Source of the DNA: Cranoglanis bouderius
Taxonomy: Eukaryota > Chordata > Actinopteri > Siluriformes > Cranoglanididae
NCBI GenBank assembly: GCA_023630585.1
Contig: CM042546.1
Span: 19,667,810 to 19,731,809 of the forward strand
Reading direction: 5' to 3'
DNA length: 64,000 bases
Below, piece after piece: positions 12,134 to 22,632 of this stretch (positions within the stretch are counted from its first letter, which is position 1; every line of letters begins with the position of its first letter). A program made the position numbers and the translations under genes. The notes beneath the pieces were generated by a model. That model had not been told where the DNA came from, made no database searches, and saw nothing but the letters and a program-made list of their open reading frames with translations.

Positions 12134-12760
12134 TTAGTAGAGGAACCTAAGCAGAGGAACTTTAGCTCAGGAACCCAGGAACTCAAGCACAACAACTTAA
12201 TTCCAGGAAATTAAACCCAGCACCTTTAGCAGAGGAATGTAAGCACAGGAACTTAAAACCCAGGACCCTATGCCCAGAAACTTTAGTAGAGGAACCTAAG
12301 CAGAGGTACTTTAGCTCTGGAACATTAACCCAGGAACTCAAGCACAGGACCCTAAACCTAGGGACCTTAGTCACGAAACATTAACTCAGGAGCTTTAGCC
12401 CAGGAATCTTAGTCCAACAACTTTAAACTCAGAACTTTAAACTTGAACTCTAGCCTAAACTTCATCTTTAACCTAATGTTTTTAGCCCAGGAACTTTAGC
12501 AGAGGAACTTTGACCTAGGAACCATAACCCTGAAACTTTCAATCAGGAACTGTGGCTCAGGAACTTTAACCTTGGAACCCAAGCACAAGAAATGTAACTT
12601 TTAGCAGAGGAATGTAAGCACAGGAGCTTTAGTCCAGCAACTTTAAACTGAGGAACTGTAACCTAGGAACCTTAGCCCTGAAACCTTAACTCAATGTGGC
12701 TCAAGAACTTCAACCTAGGAACTCAAGCCCAACAACTTCAGCAGAGGAAGTTTAGATGAA
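12134..12760 (+). repeat. Degenerate 'CAGGAACTTTAGC' minisatellite, right block
   Basis: This continues the left block after the RTE. It contains the same ordered phrases (gcccagaaactttag, ctctggaacattaacc, cctaatgtttttagccc, aactgtggctcagg), so the two blocks are large diverged direct repeats. Confidence 0.85.
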
Positions 12761-13220
12761 CTAGAGGTTGTAGTAACTCTGGTGAAAAATAGGACATGAA
12801 GCAACATGCCACCTACCTGAGCTTCCCAAAGCCAGTCATCACAGATCAGCTAATTTAGCAAAATTAGCAACATACTAATACTATCTAAGTGTAGCACTCA
12901 AACAAAGTCTATAACTAGAAACCAATAGAAACATTCAGGAGACTGCTTCTGGACTCCTTTATTTCTGTCTGGAGTGAAGATCAAAATGAGATATTTACTA
13001 AACAGATCAAACAGGATGTCAGAGCTAGCACGCTTCTTTAATACAGCCTTTAGCAGCTGCATGTAATATAGCACTTATCTGGTGTATAGTGTAGTACTTT
13101 TGTGGAAGTGAACATTTTCTGAAGAAAAGGTTATGAGAGTCACTCAAGATTTAATCAGCTAGAATGGGAAATGTCACTCTGCCTATAATTCTCTCTCATA
13201 CAGTAGGTATAATATATTTT

Positions 13221-13272
<52 letters not shown>

Positions 13273-13408
13273 TCCGAGTCTCTATTTATTTAATTCTGTC
13301 TGGTTGAGCTTTCACCTTTATTGGTCTGCCTGTTATGCAGCGCAATCAATAGCCAGATAACCACAATGAAAACAACAATTCCATTTCCCTATCTGGCAGG
13401 CGCGTACA

Positions 13409-13450
<42 letters not shown>

Positions 13451-14026
13451 TCTTAGTATACTTGTGAGGACCTTCCATAACCTCAGTATCCAAAGGAAAC
13501 AATTTGTATTGGATGAAATAAAGATTTCATTTCAGTAGTGGACCCAGGACTAAGAAGGGAATTATGGGTAATGCGGTTCTCTGATTATGTAGCTTTTCAG
13601 CTGAAGAGCCTCAAACAATTTTATGCTGTTGCTTGAATTGTGAGTAATGATGTCATTCGTTGATTTTGCGTCATTCATGTCCCTTGGTTAAAATTCCTCC
13701 TCAAATCTTAAATTTGATGGTTCTTAAAATAAACGTTATGTTTCAAGAGTCAATTTGGGTTTGGTTCCTCGGGAATGTAGATGACGGCTTCGCCCGAAAG
13801 CTTTAACTCAAGAACCTTCACCACAAAGGAACTTAACCAGGACCTTAAGCAGGAACTGAGGCTTTAGTAACCTGCTTGAAACAATAGCTAGTTAGTTACA
13901 GAGTGTTTACAGTTTCCAAAGAAATCAATGAAGACATTTAAAAACCGCTTGAAAATATATGGCTGGTTAACGGAGGAGAAAGAAAGTGAAATCAAAGAGA
14001 GCTCATGGTTGGTGTATCTCCCTCAG

Positions 14027-14194
14027 TACACTTCCTCCCTGACATACGACGCCGTGTTGGTGATGGCCGAAGCCTTCCGGAACCTTCGGCGCCAGAAGAT
14101 TGACATCACACGCCGTGGAAACGCCGGAGACTGTCTGGCCAATCCGGCAGCTCCGTGGAACCAAGGCATAGACATGGAGCGCACCTTGAAACAG
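14027..14194 (+). CDS. gria4: gria4 exon 7 (amino-terminal domain)
   Basis: A 168-nt, 56-codon exon encoding YTSSLTYDAVLVMAEAFRNL, then RRGNAGDCLANPAAPWNQG, ending ERTLKQ. It includes the conserved Cys of the lobe disulfide (GDCLANP). The acceptor is ctccctcag and the donor cag|gtatgt. Confidence 0.95.
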
Positions 14195-14338
14195 GTATGT
14201 CTTAAAAACACACTTTAAAATAAGCACAGCTTAGGACGCATCTTAAAAAGATACACTGTAAAACATACACCATATAACAGATACACCCTTTACAACAAGT
14301 ACACTATATGTGAGGTATAGTAGTTGACATATTGGTGA

Positions 14339-14370
<32 letters not shown>

Positions 14371-14380
14371 CCATGTGCAG

Positions 14381-14485
14381 GTGCAGATACAGGGTCTGAC
14401 AGGAAACATTCAGTTTGATCAGAACGGACGCAGAGTGAATTACACCATGGATGTGTTTGAAATGAGGAGCAACGGCCCCCAAAAG
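14381..14485 (+). CDS. gria4: gria4 exon 8 (amino-terminal domain end)
   Basis: A 105-nt, 35-codon exon, VQIQGLTGNIQFDQNGRRVN then YTMDVFEMRSNGPQK, with the glycosylation sequon NYT. Its introns are very short (186 and 129 bp). (TG)13 lies just upstream and about 40 nt of (CA) begin right after the donor aag|gtacac, so the pre-mRNA could pair across the exon. Confidence 0.95.
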
Positions 14486-14533
<48 letters not shown>

Positions 14534-14614
14534 CACCTCATCTATACATACAAATATACAAACAAACACTTACATATTCATTGTATGTGTGTGTGTGTGT
14601 GCGCATGTTGTCAG

Positions 14615-14722
14615 ATCGGTTACTGGAACGACATGGATAAATTGGTGTTGGTGCAGAACGAGCTAGCAGGCGGAAACGACTCAGCCGGGGAGAACAGAAC
14701 AGTCATCGTCACCACCATCATG
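14615..14722 (+). CDS. gria4: gria4 exon 9 (ATD to ligand-binding-domain linker)
   Basis: A 108-nt, 36-codon exon, IGYWNDMDKLVLVQNELAGG then NDSAGENRTVIVTTIM. It carries two sequons (NDS, NRT) and joins the amino-terminal domain to S1 of the glutamate-binding domain. The acceptor gttgtcag follows a TG repeat and the donor is atg|gtaagg. Confidence 0.95.
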
Positions 14723-15305
14723 GTAAGGCGCATGTATACACGTGGACACGGACACACACACACACACACACACACCCACACACCACAATTACTTTACAGA
14801 GAAAGAGAGAGAGAGAGATAAAAAGACTTGCTAATGCGGCCATTTGCAGGTTAACGTTTCCTGTTCCAGTATTAAACGTTTCATGAGTCATTTTTTGTAT
14901 TTATCATTTTTTGTTAAACACAGATAGCAGACGTTTGCTCACTTTTTATCCACAAAGTGCTTTAGGGGGTTTCTGCTAATGCTAATCACACCTGGGTCTA
15001 AAAGTATGTGTGCACCTCCACAATGTTAGCTAATATGCTAATGGAAATTTCTATTTTTTACATTTATTTAATAATTGTATATTTACAATTTATGGTAGTG
15101 AATGGTAGTCTTTTTGGCTAAGACTAATGGCATTTTCTTTAATTGAATGATTATTTATTTACAATTTATGGTAGTGAATGCCAACTGAAGCATTGCAAGG
15201 TGATGTAGCATGCTAGCACACTAACTATGCTAGCACTAAGTAATACTTAGAAGCTAAGCTCTTCTAAGTGAAGGCCATACATGAATGTATCTTAGCAGGT
15301 TCCTC

Positions 15306-15337
<32 letters not shown>

Positions 15338-15739
15338 TTTCTCTTTCTTTTTTTCCTGACATGTTTTTAAGGCGATGGAGAATTTTACTTCAGCAGCTGG
15401 TTCATCTCTGCCAACGCTGCTGAAGAATCCTATCTTCAGACATTGAGAGAAACACAGGATACAAGATGGCCACCAAAGTAGATGCTGACATGACTCAGTT
15501 ACAACATGGACTGAAACACTGAATGTTTGCTAACTTTTTTTTGTTGTTGCGTGTTCCAATTCCTTTGGCATTTACATTTGATTTTGACATCTTTTTGAGG
15601 CACACGGACGGAATGCCTTTTGTCTGTTTTCAGTCATCCAGTGTTGAAAGTCTTGTAGTAGACTGTCTTGGAAAATGGACTTGTGTTTAGTCGTGAAGAC
15701 ATTTCACCACAAATTCGAGACCCTTTATCTGATCATTGT

Positions 15740-16075
15740 TTAAAGCAGGTATGGGTACAGTTTGTAACACACAACTAAAGATAGAAGGTATAGGGAGGTA
15801 TAGTCTCTACCACCCATTATCTGAACTTGCTATCAAAAACTTGAGAACTTGGGTATAGTTTGTACCACCAAACTCTGAATGGAAGGTATATGAAGGTATA
15901 GGGGGGTATAGTCTGTACCACCCTTTATCTGATCTTATTTAAAGGCTGGTATAGTCTGTACCACCCAACTCACAGTGGAAGGTATAGGAAGGTATAGTCT
16001 TTACCACACTTTATCTGATTTGGACAAAGTACTGTATGTGTACAGTCTGTACCACCCAACTGAGCATGAGAGTCC
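15740..16075 (+). repeat. Tandem repeat of about 110 bp, three copies
   Basis: Three diverged copies of a unit contain 'ggtatagtctgtaccaccc', 'tttatctgat' and 'tggaaggtatagg'. They start near 15745, 15855 and 15955. Confidence 0.7.
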
Positions 16076-16469
16076 ATGACATAACCCACAGGTGGATGTG
16101 AGCTACTCAGATTTGTACTGTTGAGTGATCAGTTTATACTGTTAATTGTCAGTTTCCCTACCTCTTCTTTGCTCAGAAGGTGCTGATTGTTGGTTATATT
16201 GTCCAGAAGGATGTCCTGGGGTTAAAATTCCAATTTACACCTCCAATGAACTATTCTTTAGAGCAGAGATTGTCAATCTTTTCCACAATGGACATTCATT
16301 CTGACTGACCAGGTGACACTCCTGATTCCAGTGCATCTCTGAATGAAGGGTGAGGAGCTTTCACTCCACACTTATATGGAATTCCTAAGATATAAAAGGA
16401 ATGAGCAGTATCAAATCTGTGACACTTATCATTGGCAAATACCTGGCTACCATCTTGGTCCCATTGGAG

Positions 16470-16666
16470 CAAGGGTGTCCAATATTATCCAGAAAGGGCC
16501 GGTGTGGGTGCAGGTTTTCATTTCAACCAAGCAGAAGCTACACATGAGTCTATTGAAAGCCAATATCAACTGAGTAAACAGGTGGAATCAGGTGTGTCCT
16601 GCTTAATTGGAATGAAAACCTGCACCCACACCGACCATTTGCAGATAAAATTGGACACCTCTGCCT
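16470..16666 (+). mobile_element. Fold-back MITE-like element
   Basis: The left end 'ggtgtccaat' plus 'ggtgtgggtgcaggttttca' is mirrored at the right as 'tgaaaacctgcacccacacc' plus 'attggacacc'. The arms are about 70 bp around a short centre. This palindromic sequence is common in fish genomes and is non-autonomous, with no coding capacity. The superfamily is uncertain. Confidence 0.75.
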
Positions 16667-16999
16667 TAGTGGGTAGCAAAGTGCTGAAACAAGGCAACTC
16701 TGAACACAGGTACAGGGCTTTACCTGGGAAAGGCCTCCACGCTTAGATACACGAGGATGAAACCCCAATCAGACAAACAAATACAAGGGCATTGTGAACA
16801 GGGTACTAAAGATAAAAATGGATGAGACCATGGTGTCCAGTGATGTCCTGTTACTGCCTGCATGCATACAAGAAAACCTCTTGAACAGCTAGGAGAATAT
16901 GACAAGAGCCAATAGTATGTTCTACACTTGAAATATACAGTATTTAAACACTACATAGTTCAAATGAATGATTTCTCCTAGACAGAAAAATACAGCTCT

Positions 17000-17880
17000 A
17001 CCGTGGGATCACCTGTTACTGTACACACCAACACTAACTGGTGAACCTTATTGCCACTGACTGAATATTACAATTGGTGTGAAAGAAAGTCTTCAATCTG
17101 CTCCCCTGGCCAGTGGACCACAGGGATGTAAATGTAAAGGGTTGTAATGCCAAATACCAAACGGGTGATCTGCTCATTGGCATCCTTCATGTCGTGGAGC
17201 CACTGCAGGATGGTGCACAGAAAGCCTAATGCTGATGTACAGCACTGAGTGGTCCCCCGTTCTCCACCTCCTTGGATGAAATGGCCCCAAACCCTCTGTC
17301 CAATGCAACCATCTGCAACTCAAATGGGGGAGAGAGAAATCTAATTGAAATTGGAAATGGAAATTAAAGCAAAGGACCCACATACAGAGCACCTTAACCA
17401 TAACAACAGCCTGCTGGCACTGCTGCCACCACTGGGCCAGATCTTTTTTGTGAGATCAGTGAGTAGGCTGGTGAGGTATGAATAACCTACAATAATATCC
17501 CAACAGCCTCACTGTCACACCTCTGCTTTGGCCAACTGCCCATGTCCCATGGAAGCCTTGATAATATGCAGCATTGGATATGCATCATGTTTTGAAACCA
17601 CATTCATCCTGCAGAAATCCACGCCGAACTGGACCTCTCTGTCCTGTTTGGGCACAAGCACACTGGAGCTGTTCCAGTCACCGTGTGACTCCTCCATCAC
17701 TCCCAAATCCAACATTTTGCCCATTTTTGTCTTGTGCTCACCATATCTTATGTGGTGTGTATGTGTGTGTATACAGCCATGCCAAGGGGATCTCAATGTT
17801 ATGTTCAGTGAGGCTTGTTTGACGTGACTACTCCAGACGAGGTTCCGGCCCATCCTGTCTGTCAAGCACGTCTGCAACAG
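17000..17880 (-). mobile_element. Ty3/gypsy retrotransposon pol remnant
   Basis: Minus strand 17515-17877 shows a degenerate RT start: MLDLGVMEESHGDWNSSSVL, VPKQDREVQFGVDFCRMNVV, SKHDAYPM. Lower coordinates resemble the RNase H part in broken frames (ALDRGFGAI). Family members read LGVIEES.S.WSSPIVLVPK here. There are many frame breaks, a deletion after the RT start, and no LTRs seen. It is a dead fragment. Confidence 0.65.
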
Positions 17881-18969
17881 AGAAGGACAAATTCCTCAGA
17901 TTAGGATTCAGCTGTCTAAATCTGAAGGACAACGGACGCTTGTTCACTGGACAGAGAGGACCAGAGAACACGTTTGACAGAGAAGTAAATGAGGCTATTT
18001 ATGTCAAACCAGTTTCATGCCTATTTATACCCCCACACTTTGGTGTCATGTCAGTCTTATAATTTTTAAGTCAGGACATTTTTATACTTGGTTTCTCCTC
18101 ACATTTTGCTAGCTGTCACTTAGATTAGACAGAGGAATTCTGACAAAAACTACTCTATCTTTAAATAGCAGGCGTTTCCACATGCCATTTGGCAGAACTG
18201 ATGAAGAACCTCTGAAAAACATCTTCATGACAAAAACACAAGTCCACTCACCAGGACTCACTGCTACTACTTCTCTGAATCACCATATCTTTAGCTCGGT
18301 AATTGAAGATGGGACGGAGTTTCAGAAAAGTCAGTTGCTTATACAAATTTCAAAGACTTTGTTTAGAAGTTATACACAAAGGTGTAATATATACAGTATA
18401 TACTGTATGTCATTAGGTCAGTTAGAGGTTGTTGTACATCATTGTTTTAATGATAGTGTTGATTTTGTTTGTAAAATCTATTTATATATTTTTCAAATTT
18501 TTTTATTTTAAAACTGAAAAGTGCCACTTTGTGCACCATATCTAAAGGATCAACTGATAAATCAAAAAGATATTAAGTGAATTAATGAAGCGGTTGAAAA
18601 ATTGTCAATAAAAAACAATTTGCTCATAAAAATTTTTATTGAAATGAATTAAAAAAAACAAACAAAAAAAAAAACAAAGATCATTTTAAAATTTTAACAA
18701 TGTAGTTCTTAATCACTCGATTATTACAGGACATATGACAGTTATATAATGGACATAAAAATTATCATTATAATAATTACTATCAATTGAACAATGTACT
18801 TTTTATGTTTATTTATTTATTCTGTTTTTAATTGAATTATAATTTATTAATCTATTGCTTTATCAATGTGCACATTTCTTAATTGGTGAATTAATTGATT
18901 CTTAATTTGTTATGTCAATATGTTATTCTATCTGGGAAAAGTACACATTTTTTTTGCTGGAGAAAACAT

Positions 18970-19011
<42 letters not shown>

Positions 19012-20224
19012 ACTGCAGGAAATGTGAGCTAGGGTTAGGGTTACACACACAAAAAAACAGCTTTACTGAAGGAGATGTGAGCCCAAACACACACACACAC
19101 ACACACACACTGTAGACTGCAGGAAATGTAAGAAGCACATGTACAAAATGTAAGTAGCTTAAATTAAATACACAACCTCCGCAAATTCAGTATTGTAATG
19201 TGTTTTGTTTTTCATGAAATGTGTTTGATCAGATAGTCTAAAGGACTTTATGTACTGCACAAAGTACCAGAACCTTTGGTCACTAGAAAACCAGAACTGT
19301 GCTTTTCCCAGTGGTTTCCTCTGGAGGTTCCAGCTGTATGGTAATTTATTATTTTTTAAATTATCTTTGCTCTGACTGATCACCCGATCCAGAGGTGTGC
19401 GCGGGGTCGTTTCTTCATCGCTCGCTCATGCAGTTACTTTTGTTTGAACCAACCCGCAATATTTTTCTAATGAATGTGCGTAGTTGGTTTTATTTTCTCT
19501 AAATGTAAACCTGTGAGCCTGACCAGGATTACCGAAGATGAATAAATACGCTGCCGCATGCATGAGAGTAAAAACGCACACAACTTTTTTGTTGGGTCGC
19601 ACAGGATCCCAGGTGCCTGATACACATCTGTAACCAGATTGAACCGATCAGGATCAAACATCTCAGTAACTAAAACGCGTGTTTCCATTTCCGTACCAAA
19701 CCTAGTGAACACGCTGTAGTAGAGGGTGTCACGGTGACACAGGCACAGAACTAGCTTTATTTTTATGCTTCACACACACCATGTCAAGATAACAATCTGT
19801 CTTTCTTCTTTTTCTGTTTCTCTCTCTCTCTCTCTCTCTGTCACTCTGTCTCTCTGTCTTTCTCTCTCGGTCTCACATTTCACCCTTCATCTCACACAGA
19901 GAGGCATTAGCTGCACGCTGCGAAGGTTCTGTGTGTGTGTATGTGTGTGTGTCTATAATTACTGCACAGTTGGAAAGCAACACCTTAACCTTGTGTTTGC
20001 ATTATTTTCTGTCCCAATCCCAGACACACACACACGTTTATCTTACTTCCATTGACTTCATTACTAATGCAGCTAATTAATGCTGACATAAATCTGATGT
20101 AATCTGAAGTAACCAAAAGGAAACTCTTTTTGCTCTTCATTTGTTTTGTTTTTTTGTTTTTTTTAATTGAACTTGCAGTTTTTTGTGGGAAAAAAACAAC
20201 AATCAAACAAACAAAAAAAACAAC

Positions 20225-20335
20225 AGCTTTCCTCATGGGGACCAGCCAACTGTTCCAACAAGGTCAAAACTGTCAGATGTTCCTATCCTTGTGGGGACAC
20301 CTGGTCCCCACCGAGATATAAACACACACACACAC
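20225..20335 (+). repeat. Teleost interspersed repeat with internal symmetry
   Basis: The sequence 'tcatggggaccagccaac', 'tccttgtggggacacctggt' and 'ccccac', ending in (AC)n, matches a short repeat commonly found in teleost introns. The family is not known to me by name. Confidence 0.45.
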
Positions 20336-21579
20336 ACACACACACACATAAACATATCACGAACGTTATATTTATAAAACCGACTTGCTGCTCGCAGCCA
20401 TTTCTCTGTTAATCCTGACCTTTTCTCGAGCATAATGGTGTGCTCAAATTGTGCTTTCAAAACAGGAAGGTGAACACGCGATATACACTCGCTGATTAAG
20501 CGGTAAAAGTCGTGAGAACAATATCGCTAGGCAACTGGGAAACATGGACACAGAGCATAAGCTACAGAATGTCTTCTCTAGCTAGCGTTGGTGAAAATAG
20601 GACCATTAACCCATTAAGGCATGAAGCTTAAAAGCACAGTGAGACAAAAATGTTGGGAACCTCAACAGTTTCTTTAGACCACACTGTAATTAATATACGC
20701 CAATAATTAATGACTAAACAACATTCCATGGATTCAGCCAAACTGAGGAGCTCAGGATGGTCATGAACATAAGAATGGGCTGTTTATGAGAAATATTGTA
20801 GTGAACACACCCGAAAACACACGACTGTATTTATTTATTTATATATAGCACTAGTTCTGGATTTAGAACGCTAACTAGACATGAAATCTAGCAGTCCGTG
20901 CGAAGTCGTTCTAAAATTAATCCAATTAAAATGATAAGGTGCTGACAGATCAGATGTTCTGGATGTCTGTCAGAATGAGAGGAATCACTGCTCAATCCAT
21001 CATGTCGACGCTGCACGTGTTGCTCAATGTCTCGGATAAACAAGTGACTAACCGGAGGCAAATTTTCCAAGTGTTGGTAATTAGAGGACAGAAAGAAGTA
21101 GAGAGAGCAACATGAACTCATCACTATGATGAAATCACACTCTATTACACACATACACGCACACAAACTCTGATGTTCTGAACTCCCACACTTTGTGCCA
21201 CCGTCTGACCTTTGTTAAGTTTCCACCTTCCATAGCTTCCTGTCTTTGTTAAAACTCATTGTGTTCCAATCAGAAGGCAGCTCTATTACAAAGGTAACGA
21301 TCAGGGTATTTTTATTTTATTTTTTTTTTAATTTGTGCTCATAGATAGCCAGAGATTGGTGACTGCAGCTGTTCTGTTCTGTAGCTTACCTCGTCTCGAA
21401 ACGCAATCCTTTTAGGTTAAAAAGCTGGCCGATGAGAGACGACCTTTGAAAGATGTGGCCGCTAATTCAGCCAATCCGGAGCAGAATGTTTTCATTTCAA
21501 TGATAGCAACTTTTCAGTGATGTGATAGCTACTGATATCATTTCAACAGAAATAACTGGTGTTTCCAAATTGTCCGTAG

Positions 21580-21712
21580 TGTGTGAATGGGTGTGCAATT
21601 GTGCCTTGCAATGGGTTGGCACCCTGTCCAGGGTTCCCTGGGACAGGCTCCAGGCTCCTCGTGACCCTGTGTAGGATAAGCCATATGTAAAATGGATGGA
21701 TGGCTGGATGGG
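21580..21712 (+). mobile_element. SINE 3'-part fragment
   Basis: The phrases 'gtgaatgggtgtgcaattgt', 'gttggcaccctgtccaggg', 'gacaggctccagg' and 'tgtgtaggataagcc', followed by (ATGG)n, parallel the 3' half of the SINE at 33912-34206. Confidence 0.7.
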
Positions 21713-21931
21713 TGGATTATTATTAACCTATTTATTTGAGGAGGTTCAGTTCATCCCTCTTGGCTCTCTAATCCATTGTCATTGAGCAATAGAAGTGTCT
21801 ATAAATGCAATTACACTGACCACTACTAGAGGGAGCTCTCACACACACACACAGCAGCTATAGTGAAGTTACTGCTAACAAAGTTACTGCTAACCAATGA
21901 CAAGTTGTATTTTCCCACCTTTCTCTTTCTC

Positions 21932-21980
<49 letters not shown>

Positions 21981-21981
21981 G

Positions 21982-22188
21982 GAAGGACCGTATGTGATGC
22001 TGAAGAAAAACTGGGAGCTGTACGAAGGGAACGATCGGTACGAGGGATACTGTGTGGATCTGGCATCTGAAATTGCCAAACACATCAGGATTAAATACAA
22101 AATCGCCATCGTTCCAGATGGGAAGTATGGCGCAAGGGATCCGGAGACCAAGATCTGGAATGGGATGGTGGGGGAGCTTGTGTACGGG
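21982..22188 (+). CDS. gria4: gria4 exon 10 (ligand-binding domain S1)
   Basis: A 207-nt, 69-codon exon from EGPYVMLKKNWELYEGNDRY to MVGELVYG. It forms the first part of the clamshell glutamate-binding domain, with the conserved YEGYCVDLA segment. The exon is sandwiched between long (GT)n tracts: the acceptor is (gt)n-tag, and the donor ggg|gtacga runs into about 90 bp of (GT)n. Confidence 0.95.
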
Positions 22189-22197
22189 GTACGACTG

Positions 22198-22199
<2 letters not shown>

Positions 22200-22288
<89 letters not shown>
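22200..22288 (+). repeat. (GT)n microsatellite after exon 10 donor
   Basis: This (GT)n tract, broken by two GC steps, starts 12 nt after the donor gtacga. With the (GT)n at about 21936-21978 upstream it brackets exon 10. Confidence 0.95.
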
Positions 22289-22632
22289 ACTAGGCATGTA
22301 CAGGATTCAGCGTCATTGCATGACATCACTTATAGCACACAGTGTGAACTCTCACAATCACCAGCTTAGCCACAAACTGCGGCCACATTCCAAACCGCAT
22401 ATGAAAAATACGAATAGTATCTGAAAATAGTAAACCATCTGTGATGGATACTGCTTATCAAGGAATGAGAGGTAGTTAGTAGTTCAGCATTTAGTAGCCA
22501 ATATTAAGCTTACACACCCTGTAGAAGCATGTCCACAGCATATTCCCAAAACCCTCTATTGCCAGAACCCTGTGTTCCCTGGATCCTATATTCTTGAACA
22601 AGACCCTGGGAAAATAATACCTTGGGAACACT

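Larger units (their letters stand above)
8010..14026 (+). other. gria4 intron 6: minisatellite split by an RTE LINE, then unique sequence
   Basis: The blocks are minisatellite 8140-9084, RTE 9085-12133, and minisatellite 12134-12760. In 12760-13926 I see only (CT)n at 13224-13271, (AC)n at 13411-13447 and sequence without recognisable content. Confidence 0.7.
14723..21981 (+). other. gria4 intron 9: mostly repeats and AT-rich sequence
   Basis: It holds (CA)n 14753-14776, (GA)n 14800-14818, a 113-bp-unit repeat (15740-16075), a fold-back MITE (16470-16666), a gypsy remnant (17000-17880), AT-rich DNA 18340-18960, (AC)n 18971-19006 and 19087-19110, a fish interspersed repeat (20225-20335), and a SINE tail (21580-21712). 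Bases 14830-15720, 17880-18340 and 20340-21580 show nothing I recognise. Confidence 0.65.

Noticed and set aside
19027..19043. Telomere-like gttagggttaggg
   Set aside because: Only about two TTAGGG units, too short to claim an interstitial telomere.
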